Positions 35,819 through 44,941 of a DNA stretch of 64,000 bases are shown here, one piece after another. Both the position numbers and the translations under genes were made by a program. The stretch lies in NCBI RefSeq assembly GCF_014268505.2, contig NZ_JABWQP020000001.1, positions 62,001 through 126,000 of the forward strand. The letters run 5' to 3'. This DNA comes from Pseudomonas khorasanensis. Lineage in GTDB: Bacteria; Pseudomonadota; Gammaproteobacteria; Pseudomonadales; Pseudomonadaceae. Under the pieces are notes generated by a model. It was not told the origin of the DNA. It did no database searches and saw only the letters and a program-made list of their open reading frames with translations. The first letter of the stretch is position 1, and every line of letters begins with the position of its first letter.

Positions 35819-36754
35819 TCAAACCGATTCGAGCTCGCTGCACACCTCAATCACCTGCTCACGCAGCCAGACGTTGGCGCTGTCCTGATCGGCGTTCTGG
35901 CTCCATTGCATGTCGAGGGTGAAGCCCGGCAAGCCCTTCGGCGCCTCGCAATGATTGAATACTGCGTCGTTGGTCAGCAAGCGCTGGATACGCCGGGGCA
36001 GGGTGAGGATAAAGTCAGTGCCGGTGATCATCTTCAATGCGGCGCTGTAGCTGTTCGATCGCGCGACAATGTGACGTTTCTGCGCCTGGCGCGCCAGCCA
36101 GCCATCGACCATGTTGGTGCTTGAGGTCCAGGGCGTCGGAAACACATGCCGGCGTTCAGTGAAGGCTTGCAGACTCAGGCGCGGTTCCAGCGGCGTGGCG
36201 CGTTTGTCGAAGACGCAGACCAGATCATCTTCCAGCAACATCCGCGATTTCAGATCCGCATGCTGACGGTGGAAGTGGGGGCCGAAACTGATCACCAGAT
36301 CGAGGCTGCCGTCGCGTAATTCGTCGGCCGGCACATCGGTTTCGAACTTGTGCATGTTGACCATTACCGGCAAGTCATCGAAGTCGAAGCGCTTCAACAG
36401 ACGCGGCAAGATAAGTTGCTCGAAGTATTCCGGGGCGCAGATATCGAACGTGACCGCCTGCCGGCTCGGGTCAAAGGCCGGGGCCCCGGCGTGGCAGAGG
36501 TTGATGCTCTCGAGGATCTTCTGCACATGGCCATACATGCTGCAGGCCTTGTAGGTGGGACGCATGCCGGTGCGCGTGTTGATGAACAGCTCGTCTTCGA
36601 AACTGGTGCGCAGTTTTTTCAGGCAATAACTGACGGTGGACTGGCTGACAAACAGGGTTTCCGAAACATCGGTGACGCTGCTCTGCTCGTACACAGCGAC
36701 GAAAACCATCAGATCCTGCATATCGAGCTTGCGAAGCAAATTACTGTTCAGCAT
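35819..36754 (-). CDS. LysR family transcriptional regulator
   Basis: 311 residues. Helix-turn-helix at ~14-70 (SSVTDVSETLFVSQSTVSYCLKKLR), effector domain ~95-305. NodD/LeuO-type subgroup with a C-terminal QWSQNADQDSANVWLRE. It ends 3 bases from the convergent isomerase stop. On the same strand and 176 bases downstream of the NimT-like transporter gene, so they are not divergent. Target unknown. Confidence 0.92.
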   Translation of the reverse strand: MLNSNLLRKLDMQDLMVFVAVYEQSSVTDVSETLFVSQSTVSYCLKKLRTSFEDELFINTRTGMRPTYKACSMYGHVQKILESINLCHAGAPAFDPSRQAVTFDICAPEYFEQLILPRLLKRFDFDDLPVMVNMHKFETDVPADELRDGSLDLVISFGPHFHRQHADLKSRMLLEDDLVCVFDKRATPLEPRLSLQAFTERRHVFPTPWTSSTNMVDGWLARQAQKRHIVARSNSYSAALKMITGTDFILTLPRRIQRLLTNDAVFNHCEAPKGLPGFTLDMQWSQNADQDSANVWLREQVIEVCSELESV

Positions 36755-36930
36755 GAGTTCCGTCTCGCTGTGCCCCTTGCGCAGAATTCGCGCAAACGTG
36801 TGCGTACGATCCTAACGGAACGATGGTGCCAGGAGAAACCCTTGTAGGACGTTTCACGGACACATCTGGGACAGAAACTTTTAGCAACACGACGTTGCCC
36901 ATTTCGTGCGGAAAAGATGGCCAGAGGCCT

Positions 36931-38109
36931 CTAGATTGCACTCGGGAAGTGGCGTGCGTAGTGGCGCGGATCGAAACGGGTAACCATCAACAGCATGACC
37001 GCCATCACAGCAGTCAGCGCCCACCACGCGCCTTCGAAACTGCCCAGTCGATCGCGAATCATCCCTGCCAGCAGCGGCGACATTCCTGCGATCAGATAAC
37101 CGATCCCCTGTACAAACGCGGTCAGGCCACCGGCGCGCTGCGGCTCGTCGCAGTGATCCAGCGCGACAATCAGGCTCATCGGAAACAGACCGCCAATGCC
37201 CAGACCCAGCAAGGCTGGCCAAAGCAGGGCCAGGCTCGGCGGGCCGGTCATCAGGCCACAAAAACCGCCGATGATCAGCAAAATCAATGCGATCAGCACG
37301 CCACGGCGATCACGGCTGCGATTGGCAATGGCCGGGACTGCGAGGCCGGCAATGACCTCCATCGCTGTCAGAAAACCCAACACCAGGCCGGCGTTTTGTT
37401 CGCTCCAGCCCTTCTCCACGTAATACGGTGCGAGCCAGGCGAGAACGCAGGTGTAAGACGCTGTTCCCAAACCAAAGAAAACGGCCAGTAACCAGGCGCG
37501 GGCGTTGCTGAAGAAGGACGCATTATTGGGTGCGGACAAGGCGGCTGGCCTGTTCGTCCTTTGCAGCCACCAGAACGCCAGCGCGAGCAGCGCCAACCCG
37601 GCCCAGATGGCCAGTCCCATGCGCCAGCTGCCGGTGCGGATCATCACCAGCGGTGCAAACGAAGCGGCAATCGCGGCGCCGCCCATGATGGACGTTACGT
37701 AGACACCCATGCACAACGCGACATTGTCAGGGAAACGCGACTTGATCAGCGCCGGCATCAACGCCTGAATCATCGCAATACCGAAGCCGGCCAATATCGC
37801 GCTGACGATCAGCTCAAGCGCCGAGTTGATAAACAACCGTGACAGCGTTGCCAGGCCAATGATCAGCAGGGACAGCAGCACCGTGCGCTGTTCGCCCAGG
37901 CGCTGGCTGATGGCAATGCCAAAAAACATCGCCAGCCCCATGGCCATCACCGGCAGCATCGTCAGCAACGAGGCGAGTGTGAAGCTCAACGGGATGTCGC
38001 CACGTATCGTCGACAACAGCGGCCCGATGGCGGCCATTGATGGACGCAGGTTGAGTGCGACGAGGACGATCGCCAGCATCAGCCATACAGCGGGGCGTGT
38101 TTGATTCAT
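36931..38109 (-). CDS. MFS transporter, CynX/NimT family
   Basis: 392 residues, 12 membrane helices. The opening AVWLMLAIVLVALNLRPSMA and the loop motif ISQRLGEQRTVLLSLLIIG match the CynX/NimT (cyanate or 2-nitroimidazole transporter) group of the major facilitator superfamily. These are exporters or importers of small polar compounds, and the substrate here cannot be told. No cyanase gene is near. Confidence 0.9.
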   Translation of the reverse strand: MNQTRPAVWLMLAIVLVALNLRPSMAAIGPLLSTIRGDIPLSFTLASLLTMLPVMAMGLAMFFGIAISQRLGEQRTVLLSLLIIGLATLSRLFINSALELIVSAILAGFGIAMIQALMPALIKSRFPDNVALCMGVYVTSIMGGAAIAASFAPLVMIRTGSWRMGLAIWAGLALLALAFWWLQRTNRPAALSAPNNASFFSNARAWLLAVFFGLGTASYTCVLAWLAPYYVEKGWSEQNAGLVLGFLTAMEVIAGLAVPAIANRSRDRRGVLIALILLIIGGFCGLMTGPPSLALLWPALLGLGIGGLFPMSLIVALDHCDEPQRAGGLTAFVQGIGYLIAGMSPLLAGMIRDRLGSFEGAWWALTAVMAVMLLMVTRFDPRHYARHFPSAI

Positions 38110-38219
38110 CAGCGGATCTTCGATTGCAGAGGCTGATGATTAGGCGTGGCGGCGCGCACATCGGCAAATCAGAAAATCGCGCAGCAAACCTAAAAACTCC
38201 ATAACACCGCCTGTTCCCC

Positions 38220-38308
38220 TGTGGGAGCGAGCCTGCTCGAGAATGCGTTCCTTCAGACAAACATAGGCTTGCTGACACTCCGCTTTCGCGAGCAGGCTCG
38301 CTCCCACA
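38220..38308. repeat. REPIN (two inverted REP copies)
   Basis: Left arm from 38220 and right arm to 38308, spacer about 40 bases. Same family as above. The left arm has CTCGAGAA in place of CTCGCGAA. Confidence 0.86.
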
Positions 38309-38401
38309 GAGGAAATTGCGAAATGCCTGAATCTGAATAAAACCTGAACCATTCTCAAATACTTGCAAAGTTTAACGTTGTCGCCTCGGTACAACTAATC
38401 G

Positions 38402-38475
38402 TTAGCATCTTTTTCACGAAAAATTGATCTATGGCCACCTAAAGTTTGTCATGCCTCGGTGAATGATTTTTTCAC
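38402..38475 (+). promoter_or_regulatory. Two ColR-box-like motifs upstream of the eptA-like gene
   Basis: TTTTTCAC occurs at 38410-38417 and 38468-38475. The 16-base window 38402-38417 fits the ColR consensus YYNASNNYTTTTTCAC as I recall it from P. putida, except one base; the second copy has two mismatches. ColR is known to control a phosphoethanolamine transferase gene in pseudomonads. The second copy would lie inside the longest open frame, which supports translation from 38514. Regulation is inferred. Confidence 0.5.
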
Positions 38476-38513
38476 AATTAACGAGGCTCTTCTTACAGGA
38501 ACACTCACTCATC

Positions 38514-40163
38514 ATGTTGAACTTAAAAGCCGCGCGCCCCGAATGGGTGACGTTGTTTGCCAGCGCCTTTTTGTTGATCGGTTTCAATCTGGTGCTCTGG
38601 CAACATTTGTTTGAAATCACCGCGGCCGATGGCAAGGGTATCGCCATGCGCGTGGCGTTCGGCGTGATGATTTTTGCAGCTTTCAATATCGTACTGACGT
38701 TATTCGCGTTCCGGCCGCTGCTTAAACCGCTACTGACGTTGCTGTTTTTAATGAGCGCCGGTGTGGCTTATTTCATGAGCCAATATGGCGTGATGATCGA
38801 CGCAGGCATGTTTCGAAACTTCGCTGAAACCAACGTGACGGAAGTACGGGATCTGCTCTCGTGGAAGTTGTTTGCTTATATTTTCTTCCTGGGCGTTTTG
38901 CCGTGTTTATTGTTATGGAAACTGCCAATCAACTATCGACGCTGGCACCGTGAGTTGTTCAGCAAAGTCATCGTCAGCGTCGCGTCCGCAGCGGTGATTG
39001 GTGGTGTAGCGCTGGCGAACTACCAGGGGCTGTCTTCATTGTTTCGCAATCACCACGAAATTCGCCTGATGCTGGTGCCGAGCAATTACATCGGCGCCTC
39101 CATCGGCTATCTCCAGGAGCAAGTAGTCTCGGCGCAGCAGCCGTTCGTCAAGATCGGCGAAGACGCCCAGCGTAATCCTGACTTGAAGTTTCAGCCGCGC
39201 AGATCCTTGACCGTGCTGGTGGTGGGCGAAAGTGCCCGGGCGCAGAACTTCGGCATTCTCGGTTATGACCGTGACACCACGCCACAACTGGACAAGGAGG
39301 CGGGGCTGATCGCTTTCACCGATGTGCATTCCTGCGGCACTGAAACAGCGGTCTCGGTGCCGTGCATGTTCTCCAACATGGGTCGCAAGGATTACAACGC
39401 CAGCAAGGCAAAGAACGAGGAAGGTCTGCTCGATGTGCTCAAACGCGCCGGCATCGATGTGATCTGGCGTGATAACCAGTCCGGCTGCAAAGGTACCTGC
39501 GACCGCGTCACGGTACAGGACGTCAGCAAGTTGCAAGATCCTGCTCTGTGCGCCAACAGCGAATGTCGCGATGAAATCCTGCTGCAGGGTCTGCAAAGCT
39601 TTATCGATCATCTGGATAAGGACACCGTGCTGGTTCTGCACCAGATGGGCAGCCACGGCCCGGATTACTTCAAGCGCTACCCCAAGGAATATGAGCACTT
39701 CACCCCGGTCTGTGAAAGTAATGCGCTGAACAATTGCAGTCGCGAAAGCATCGTCAACGGTTACGACAACACGTTGGTGTACACCGACCATGTGCTGTCG
39801 AGCCTGATTGATGTGTTGCGCAGCAATCAGGACAAAGTCGACACCGCCATGCTGTATCTGTCGGATCACGGCGAGTCGCTGGGCGAGTACAACCTGTTCC
39901 TGCACGGCACGCCTTATATGCTCGCGCCCGAGCAGCAAAAGCATGTGGCGATGCTCGCGTGGTTTTCCGACAACTACCAGAAGGCCTACTCGGTCGACAC
40001 TCATTGCCTGCAAATGAGCCGTGACAAGCCGCTGAGTCAGGACAACCTGTTCCACTCGATGCTCGGCCTGCTGGAAGTGCGCAGCACGGTGTATCAGCCA
40101 GCGCTGGACATGTTTGCCGGTTGCCGGGGCGCGGTGGTCGACGGCGTATTGGCCAAGGAGTGA
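38514..40163 (+). CDS. eptA: Lipid A phosphoethanolamine transferase (EptA family)
   Basis: 549 residues from the ATG at 38514 (MLNLKAARPEWVTL). The Shine-Dalgarno is poor (AGGA, 13 bases away) and an alternative ATG at 38463 would add 17 residues. Five N-terminal membrane helices (to ~170), then a periplasmic catalytic domain. E239 (VVGESAR) and nucleophile T278 (CGTETAVSVPCMFS) keep the 39-residue spacing seen in MCR/EptA enzymes, and many cysteines form the usual disulfides. It adds phosphoethanolamine to lipid A, lowering polymyxin binding. Confidence 0.93.
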   Translation: MLNLKAARPEWVTLFASAFLLIGFNLVLWQHLFEITAADGKGIAMRVAFGVMIFAAFNIVLTLFAFRPLLKPLLTLLFLMSAGVAYFMSQYGVMIDAGMFRNFAETNVTEVRDLLSWKLFAYIFFLGVLPCLLLWKLPINYRRWHRELFSKVIVSVASAAVIGGVALANYQGLSSLFRNHHEIRLMLVPSNYIGASIGYLQEQVVSAQQPFVKIGEDAQRNPDLKFQPRRSLTVLVVGESARAQNFGILGYDRDTTPQLDKEAGLIAFTDVHSCGTETAVSVPCMFSNMGRKDYNASKAKNEEGLLDVLKRAGIDVIWRDNQSGCKGTCDRVTVQDVSKLQDPALCANSECRDEILLQGLQSFIDHLDKDTVLVLHQMGSHGPDYFKRYPKEYEHFTPVCESNALNNCSRESIVNGYDNTLVYTDHVLSSLIDVLRSNQDKVDTAMLYLSDHGESLGEYNLFLHGTPYMLAPEQQKHVAMLAWFSDNYQKAYSVDTHCLQMSRDKPLSQDNLFHSMLGLLEVRSTVYQPALDMFAGCRGAVVDGVLAKE

Positions 40164-40326
40164 GGCGGCATCCGCCCGTAGCGCATGCACGACGGTCGTT
40201 TCTCTTTCTCCTGTCAGACTATTCTTGCTGACAGGCAAGACATTTCCTTACAGCTCTTGTCCTTCTCAGGCGCGTAAATCCCCGGTGGCGATATATACTG
40301 CGCGCCATTCTTCAAGGGAGAGCCGT

Positions 40327-41460
40327 GTGGCTATCGATATTCACTGGATTCGCGACAACGAAAGTCTCGCGCAGTTTTGCGCCGAGTGGCAGCAACTGCC
40401 GTTCGTTGCCCTCGACACCGAATTCATGCGGGTCGACACCTTCTACCCGATTGCCGGCCTGCTGCAGATCGGCGACGGCAAGCGCGCCTACTTGATCGAT
40501 CCGCTGACCATCAATGCCTGGCAGCCTCTGGCAGCGTTGCTTGAAAACCCGGCGGTGCTCAAAGTCCTGCACGCCTGCAGCGAAGACCTCGAAGTGCTGC
40601 TGCGCCTGACCGGCAGCCTGCCGGCGCCGCTGTTTGACACACAATTGGCGGCGGCCTATCTGAACCTCGGTTTCTCGATGGGGTATTCGCGGCTGGTGCA
40701 GGAAGTGCTCGGCATCGAACTGCCCAAGGGCGAAACCCGCTCCGACTGGTTGCAGCGTCCGTTGTCCGAGACGCAAATCAGCTATGCCGCTGAAGACGCC
40801 GTGCACCTGGCGGAAGTGTTCGTGGAACTGCGCCCCAAACTGTCCGACGACAAGTTTGCCTGGGTGCTGGAGGATGGCGCCGAACTGGTTGCCAACCTGC
40901 GCCGCGAAACCGATCCGTACGAGGTGTATCGCGAGGCCAAACTGGCGTGGAAGCTGTCCCGGGCACAGCTCGCCGTGCTGCGAGAGCTGTGCGCCTGGCG
41001 CGAGCGCGAGGCCCGCGCCCGCGACTTGCCGCGCAACCGTATCGTGCGCGAGCACTCGCTATGGCCCCTGGCCCGCACACAGCCGGATAATCTCGCGGCG
41101 CTCGGCAAGATCGAAGACATGCACCCGCGTACCGTGCGTCAGGACGGCCAGTTTCTGCTTGATCTGATCAAGCGCTCTGGCAGTGTGGGGCCTGATCAAT
41201 GGCCGCCGGCAGTGCCGGAACCGTTGCCGGTCGAAGCGGCGGCGCTGATCAAGCAACTGCGCGCACTCGGTCAGGCCGAGGCCGAACGTCTGGGTATCGC
41301 CCCGGAACTGATGCTGCGCAAGAAAACCCTCGAAGCGCTGGTCAAAAGCGGCTTCCCCGAGGGGCCTTACCAATTGCCCGATTCGCTGCGTGGCTGGCGC
41401 CGCGAATTGATGGGTCAGAAGCTGCTCGACAGCCTGGCCTCTGCAGGAGAACAGCCTTGA
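40327..41460 (+). CDS. rnd: Ribonuclease D
   Basis: 377 residues from a GTG at 40327 (GGGAGAG upstream; the longer frame from 40114 runs into the previous gene). DEDD exonuclease domain (~1-170): [17 protein letters not shown] (motif I), [10 protein letters not shown] (motif II) and [12 protein letters not shown] (motif III). HRDC domain at ~205-285. It trims 3' ends of tRNA precursors. Its stop overlaps the start of ycgL (TTGA). Confidence 0.95.
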   Translation: MAIDIHWIRDNESLAQFCAEWQQLPFVALDTEFMRVDTFYPIAGLLQIGDGKRAYLIDPLTINAWQPLAALLENPAVLKVLHACSEDLEVLLRLTGSLPAPLFDTQLAAAYLNLGFSMGYSRLVQEVLGIELPKGETRSDWLQRPLSETQISYAAEDAVHLAEVFVELRPKLSDDKFAWVLEDGAELVANLRRETDPYEVYREAKLAWKLSRAQLAVLRELCAWREREARARDLPRNRIVREHSLWPLARTQPDNLAALGKIEDMHPRTVRQDGQFLLDLIKRSGSVGPDQWPPAVPEPLPVEAAALIKQLRALGQAEAERLGIAPELMLRKKTLEALVKSGFPEGPYQLPDSLRGWRRELMGQKLLDSLASAGEQP

Positions 41461-41750
41461 AACGTATCTGCTCCATTTACCAAAGCTCCAAACGCAGCGG
41501 CATGTACCTTTATGTGCTCAAAAGCGATGCGCTCGAGCGCGTGCCAGAAGCGCTGATGCTGGCGTTCGGCAAAGCGAAACACTCATTCGATCTGGTGCTG
41601 TCGCCGGAGCGCAAACTGGCCAGCGAAGACATCACCTTGGTGCTGGAAAACCTCGACAAGCAGGGCTATCACCTGCAGATGCCACCGGCCGAGGATGAGT
41701 ACATTGAGCACCTGCCCGAAGAGTTGCTGCGACGCAACGATCCGGTCTGA
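41457..41750 (+). CDS. ycgL: YcgL domain-containing protein
   Basis: 97 residues from a TTG at 41457 that overlaps the rnd stop, with a strong GCAGGAGA site; the sequence ([20 protein letters not shown]) begins exactly where YcgL proteins begin. Alpha/beta fold of unknown function. The rnd-ycgL-ycgN linkage is conserved in gamma-proteobacteria. Confidence 0.93.
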   Translation: MKRICSIYQSSKRSGMYLYVLKSDALERVPEALMLAFGKAKHSFDLVLSPERKLASEDITLVLENLDKQGYHLQMPPAEDEYIEHLPEELLRRNDPV

Positions 41751-41855
41751 TCCGCGAGGCCCTGTTCTGGGCCTCGATTAACCCTGGAACTGTTTTTACC
41801 GCGACGGTCGTCCTGAATCAGGCGATCGTCTGCACGGTTTGCGAAAGGTTTGAAG

Positions 41856-42788
41856 ATGCGCGTTCTGATTGCTGAACACGACCACGCGATATACGCCCGG
41901 CTGCTGCGTCAGGCGCTGCCTGAGCTTGAAGTCCTGACGAGCGGCGACTCCGCCGAGCTGGCCCGTCAGGCCGCCGATTGCCCGGTGTGGCTGGGCCAGC
42001 CGGATCTGCTGGCGACGCTGTTGCGCCAGGGCCATCAACCGCAATGGCTGCAATCGACCTGGGCCGGCATTACGCCGCTGCTTGTCGACGGCTTGCGCCG
42101 CGATTACCGCCTGACCCGCGCGGTAGGGATTTTCGGCCAGGTCATGGCTGAATACGTTCTGACGTACATCCTCGGCCACGAACGTGAAGTGCTGGCGCGA
42201 CTGGTCAGCCAGGTCGAGCGAAAATGGGACAACCGCAGCGGCCAGAGTCTGGTCGGGCGCAAGGTGCTGATCGTCGGCACCGGTGACATCGGCCAGAGTG
42301 TCGCGCAATTTCTCCTGCCGTTCGGCGTCGAGCTGTACGGCATCGCCAGCAGCGCCCGTGAACAGGCGCCGTTTGTCGAAGTCGGCTCACTGGCCGATCT
42401 GCCGCGACTGGTGGGCGAGGTGGATTACGTGGTCAATCTGCTGCCGAACACCGAATACACTCACGATCTCTATGACGCGGCGCTGTTCAGGCAATTCAAG
42501 CCGACCGGGTTGTTCATCAACGCCGGGCGCGGTGTCGCGGTAGTCGATGCCGACCTCGTGGAGGCATTGAAGGAGGGTCACCTGGCCGGTGCGGTAATCG
42601 ACGTCTGCCGTCAGGAGCCTTTGCCGCAGCGGCACCCGTTCTGGACGGCCTGGGGCCTTCTGCTGACCGGGCACAGTTCGGCGCCGACCTCGCCGGCGCT
42701 GATGGTGCAGTTGTTTGTCGAGAATCTGAAGGCCTATCAGGCGAGCGAAAGCCTGCGCGGGGAAGTGGATTTCAACCGCGGCTATTGA
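41856..42788 (+). CDS. D-2-hydroxyacid dehydrogenase (GhrA/GyaR-like)
   Basis: 310 residues from the ATG at 41856 (GAAAGG upstream; an in-frame TTG at 41850 is unlikely). The Rossmann NAD motif is VGTGDIGQSVAQFLLPFG (~140-157). The active-site Arg is in YVVNLLPNTEYT/FINAGRG, Glu in CRQEPLPQRHPFW and His in LTGHSSAPTS. It reduces 2-oxoacids such as glyoxylate or hydroxypyruvate. It sits between ycgL and ycgN. Confidence 0.9.
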   Translation: MRVLIAEHDHAIYARLLRQALPELEVLTSGDSAELARQAADCPVWLGQPDLLATLLRQGHQPQWLQSTWAGITPLLVDGLRRDYRLTRAVGIFGQVMAEYVLTYILGHEREVLARLVSQVERKWDNRSGQSLVGRKVLIVGTGDIGQSVAQFLLPFGVELYGIASSAREQAPFVEVGSLADLPRLVGEVDYVVNLLPNTEYTHDLYDAALFRQFKPTGLFINAGRGVAVVDADLVEALKEGHLAGAVIDVCRQEPLPQRHPFWTAWGLLLTGHSSAPTSPALMVQLFVENLKAYQASESLRGEVDFNRGY

Positions 42789-42890
42789 GTTTCCTTGTCT
42801 GACATAACCGACAGTCGCCAGCGCTTGGCCCCCGCGTCCGCTGGCACTAGACTGGCGGCCTTTTCACCACCTGATGTTGATGCTCGAGCC

Positions 42891-43340
42891 ATGGCTGCCA
42901 AAGTCGAACCGTTCTGGATACGCAAAACCCTCGATCAACTCGATCACGAGGAATGGGAATCGCTGTGCGACGGCTGCGGTCTGTGCTGCCTGCAAAAGCT
43001 CGAGGATGAAGAAGACAACAGCGTCTATTACACGCGCATTGCCTGCAAACTGCTGGATCTGAAGACCTGTCAGTGCAGCGACTATCCGAACCGCCTGCAA
43101 TTCGTTCCCGACTGTATCCAGCTCACTCCGGGCCAGGCTGAAGCATTCAAATGGCTGCCGCCGACCTGCGGTTATCGTCTGGTCAGTGAGGGCAAGGACT
43201 TGCCGTTATGGCATCACCTGGTGTGCGGTGATCGCGATGCGGTGCACCATGAACGGATTTCCCAGTCCGGGCGGATGCTCGCCGAAGGCAGCGTGCCGGA
43301 GGATGACTGGGAGGATCACCTGATTTTTCGGGCGGGTTGA
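42891..43340 (+). CDS. ycgN: YcgN family cysteine cluster protein
   Basis: 149 residues from the ATG at 42891 ([20 protein letters not shown]), the family start; the frame extends upstream to 42795 without conservation. The cysteine clusters [19 protein letters not shown] and PDC mark the UPF0260/YkgJ-type metal-cysteine fold, probably binding Zn or Fe-S. The function is unknown. Confidence 0.92.
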   Translation: MAAKVEPFWIRKTLDQLDHEEWESLCDGCGLCCLQKLEDEEDNSVYYTRIACKLLDLKTCQCSDYPNRLQFVPDCIQLTPGQAEAFKWLPPTCGYRLVSEGKDLPLWHHLVCGDRDAVHHERISQSGRMLAEGSVPEDDWEDHLIFRAG

Positions 43341-43367
43341 ATTTTTCTCGCTTCAGGTAAATCGCTA

Positions 43368-43456
43368 TCGCTGGCAAGCCAGCTCCCACAGGTTTTTCGC
43401 GTCGTACATCGATTTCGTGACGACCCGAATTCCTGTGGGAGCTGGCTTGCCAGCGA
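43368..43456. repeat. REP pair of a second subtype
   Basis: Two inverted arms (43368-43390 and 43434-43456) with the core GCTGGCAAGCCAGC, instead of the GCGAGCAGGCTCGC core of the other elements, and the same flank TCCCACA. Lies between convergent ycgN and the YgaP-like gene. Confidence 0.88.
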
Positions 43457-43487
43457 AGAGGCCATCAGCGGCGCTGAAGATCCCGGA

Positions 43488-43865
43488 TCAAACCCCGGCC
43501 TTCGGCGAGACCAGCGAATCATTGCCGGTAACAGTGGCCGTTTCAGTGGCCACTTCAGCATTGGTCTTCAATTTGGTCAATTCTTCCCCGGCGCGTTCGA
43601 TCTTCGCCCGCGCGTTGTTCATGTCTTGACGGCCCTTTTCCAGCAGGCTTTTCGCCGAGCAATGCCCAGTGATGCCACGGGCCATGGCCATGCCGCCGAG
43701 TGCCACCTGAATCAGGCCGAACACGCCGCCTCGGCGAAGGCCCTTGCCCAGCATGATTACGCCTCCGGTCAACGAGCCGATGCGTTCCCAGCCATGAACG
43801 TTTTTTTCGGAACCGGACTGAAACGGGGTGGATTCGATGCGTTCGACGCGTTTGAACTCGCTCAT
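43488..43865 (-). CDS. YgaP-like (DUF2892) inner membrane protein
   Basis: 125 residues. NVHGWERIGSLTGGVIMLG is the DUF2892/YgaP-type transmembrane opening, and two helices (~28-45, ~48-68) form a hairpin. A helical, charged C-terminal part follows (~75-125). The function is unknown; many pseudomonads carry short stand-alone copies. Confidence 0.8.
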   Translation of the reverse strand: MSEFKRVERIESTPFQSGSEKNVHGWERIGSLTGGVIMLGKGLRRGGVFGLIQVALGGMAMARGITGHCSAKSLLEKGRQDMNNARAKIERAGEELTKLKTNAEVATETATVTGNDSLVSPKAGV

Positions 43866-43946
43866 GATCTATCTCCAGGCAGGGTACGATTGATAGATAA
43901 GCTGACTGCCGCAGCTGTCAGCTTGTTCCATCGAATGTGCGACGCG

Positions 43947-44417
43947 TCAGCGGAATTTTGGTCCTGAGCGGGTGTTCAAGCCTTTGGCCATGCGATCGTA
44001 GAGCACAACGTTGACCGTGGCGGCCAGGTTCATGCAACCGGTGGTCGGGATATAGACGACGTCTTCGCACCAGTCACGAATCTCTTTATCCAGCGAGCCG
44101 TCTTCCGGACCGAAGATATACAGCGCACGATCCGGGTGGGTGTATTCGGGCAGTGGGCGAGCACCTTCGACCAGTTCCACGGCAACCGGCACGCAGTTGA
44201 GCGGCAGGATTTTTTTCAGGTCATCGATGCCGATCAGCGGGATGTCGTAGTGCACGCGTTTAGTGTCGGTGACGAAATCGGCGGCGCGTTCGTAACGCTT
44301 GCCGGTGTAGAACACCGACGCCACGCCGTAACAGCCTGCGGCGCGCATCACCGAACCGACGTTCTCCGGTGATTTGGGGTTATACAAACCAATGCAGCTG
44401 TACCGTTTGTCTGCCAC
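43947..44417 (-). CDS. RNA methyltransferase, TrmH (SpoU) family
   Basis: 156 residues from a GTG at 44417 (VADKRYSCIGLYNPKSPENVG) with AAGG upstream; the longer frame to 44513 would translate through a repeat (44485) and is rejected. SPOUT fold with the SAM-binding knot near the C-terminus: LYIFGPEDGSLD and IPTTGCMNLAATVNVVLYD. It methylates RNA, but the exact target of this subgroup is not fixed by sequence. Confidence 0.88.
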   Translation of the reverse strand: MADKRYSCIGLYNPKSPENVGSVMRAAGCYGVASVFYTGKRYERAADFVTDTKRVHYDIPLIGIDDLKKILPLNCVPVAVELVEGARPLPEYTHPDRALYIFGPEDGSLDKEIRDWCEDVVYIPTTGCMNLAATVNVVLYDRMAKGLNTRSGPKFR

Positions 44418-44484
44418 GAGCGGGGTGCCTTCGGGAAAAAGAGGGCGATTATACGGGGATTGGAGGAAGGCGGGCAGACCGCTC

Positions 44485-44511
44485 ATTCCCACGCTCCGCG
44501 TGGGAACGATC
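44485..44511. repeat. Short palindromic repeat (single copy of the CCCACGCTCCGCGTGGGA type)
   Basis: TTCCCACGC and GCGTGGGAA flank TCC. The same palindrome starts the composite repeat at 55490, so this is a second dispersed repeat family. Confidence 0.75.
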
Positions 44512-44520
44512 ATGGCGGGC

Positions 44521-44892
44521 TCAGTCTTCTTTTTTCATCAAGCCTGCAAGGGCCGCAAACGGATTGTGCGTCGCCTTGGCGATTTTCGGCGTGCTCAGCG
44601 AGCCTTCGCTGAAGTATTGCTGGTCGGTGTACCGCGAATGCTCGTTGTCGTGGCAGTACAGGCACAACAGTTCCCAGTTCGAACCATCCTGCGGGTTGTT
44701 ATCGTGGTTGTGGTCGCGGTGGTGCACGGTCAGTTCGCTCAGGCGCTTGCCGGAAAACTCACGGGTGCAGCGGCCGCAGACGTGCGGGTACATCTTCAGA
44801 GCCTTGTCGCGATAGCCCATTTCCTTGTCGCGCTGATTGTCAGCGAGGATGCGATCCAGCTTCGACGTATTGGTTGGAGTGGACGAACTCAT
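44521..44892 (-). CDS. yajD: YajD family HNH nuclease
   Basis: 123 residues from the ATG at 44892; the frame upstream is not conserved. HNH fold with two zinc cysteine pairs (CGRCTREF and CLYCHDNEH) around the core LTVHHRDHNHDNNP. The YajD subgroup is chromosomal and not linked to phage here; its substrate is unknown. Probably one operon with the methyltransferase-like gene 49 bases upstream. Confidence 0.88.
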   Translation of the reverse strand: MSSSTPTNTSKLDRILADNQRDKEMGYRDKALKMYPHVCGRCTREFSGKRLSELTVHHRDHNHDNNPQDGSNWELLCLYCHDNEHSRYTDQQYFSEGSLSTPKIAKATHNPFAALAGLMKKED

Positions 44893-44941
44893 GGGTTCAC
44901 CTTTGTAGAAAGACTGATGACGGTTATGCAGCCAGTTTAGC

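Larger units (their letters stand above)
38110..38513. other. Divergent region between MFS gene and eptA-like gene
   Basis: 404 bases. It holds a REPIN (38220-38308) and, nearer the eptA-like gene, an AT-rich stretch with two TTTTTCAC motifs (separate entry). No gene is supported in it. Confidence 0.7.

Noticed and set aside
39036..40238. 400-codon minus-strand frame opposite eptA
   Set aside because: Shadow frame of the EptA catalytic domain.
44418..44513. N-terminal extension of the TrmH-family gene
   Set aside because: Would be translated from a dispersed repeat; GTG at 44417 with AAGG gives the usual N-terminus.
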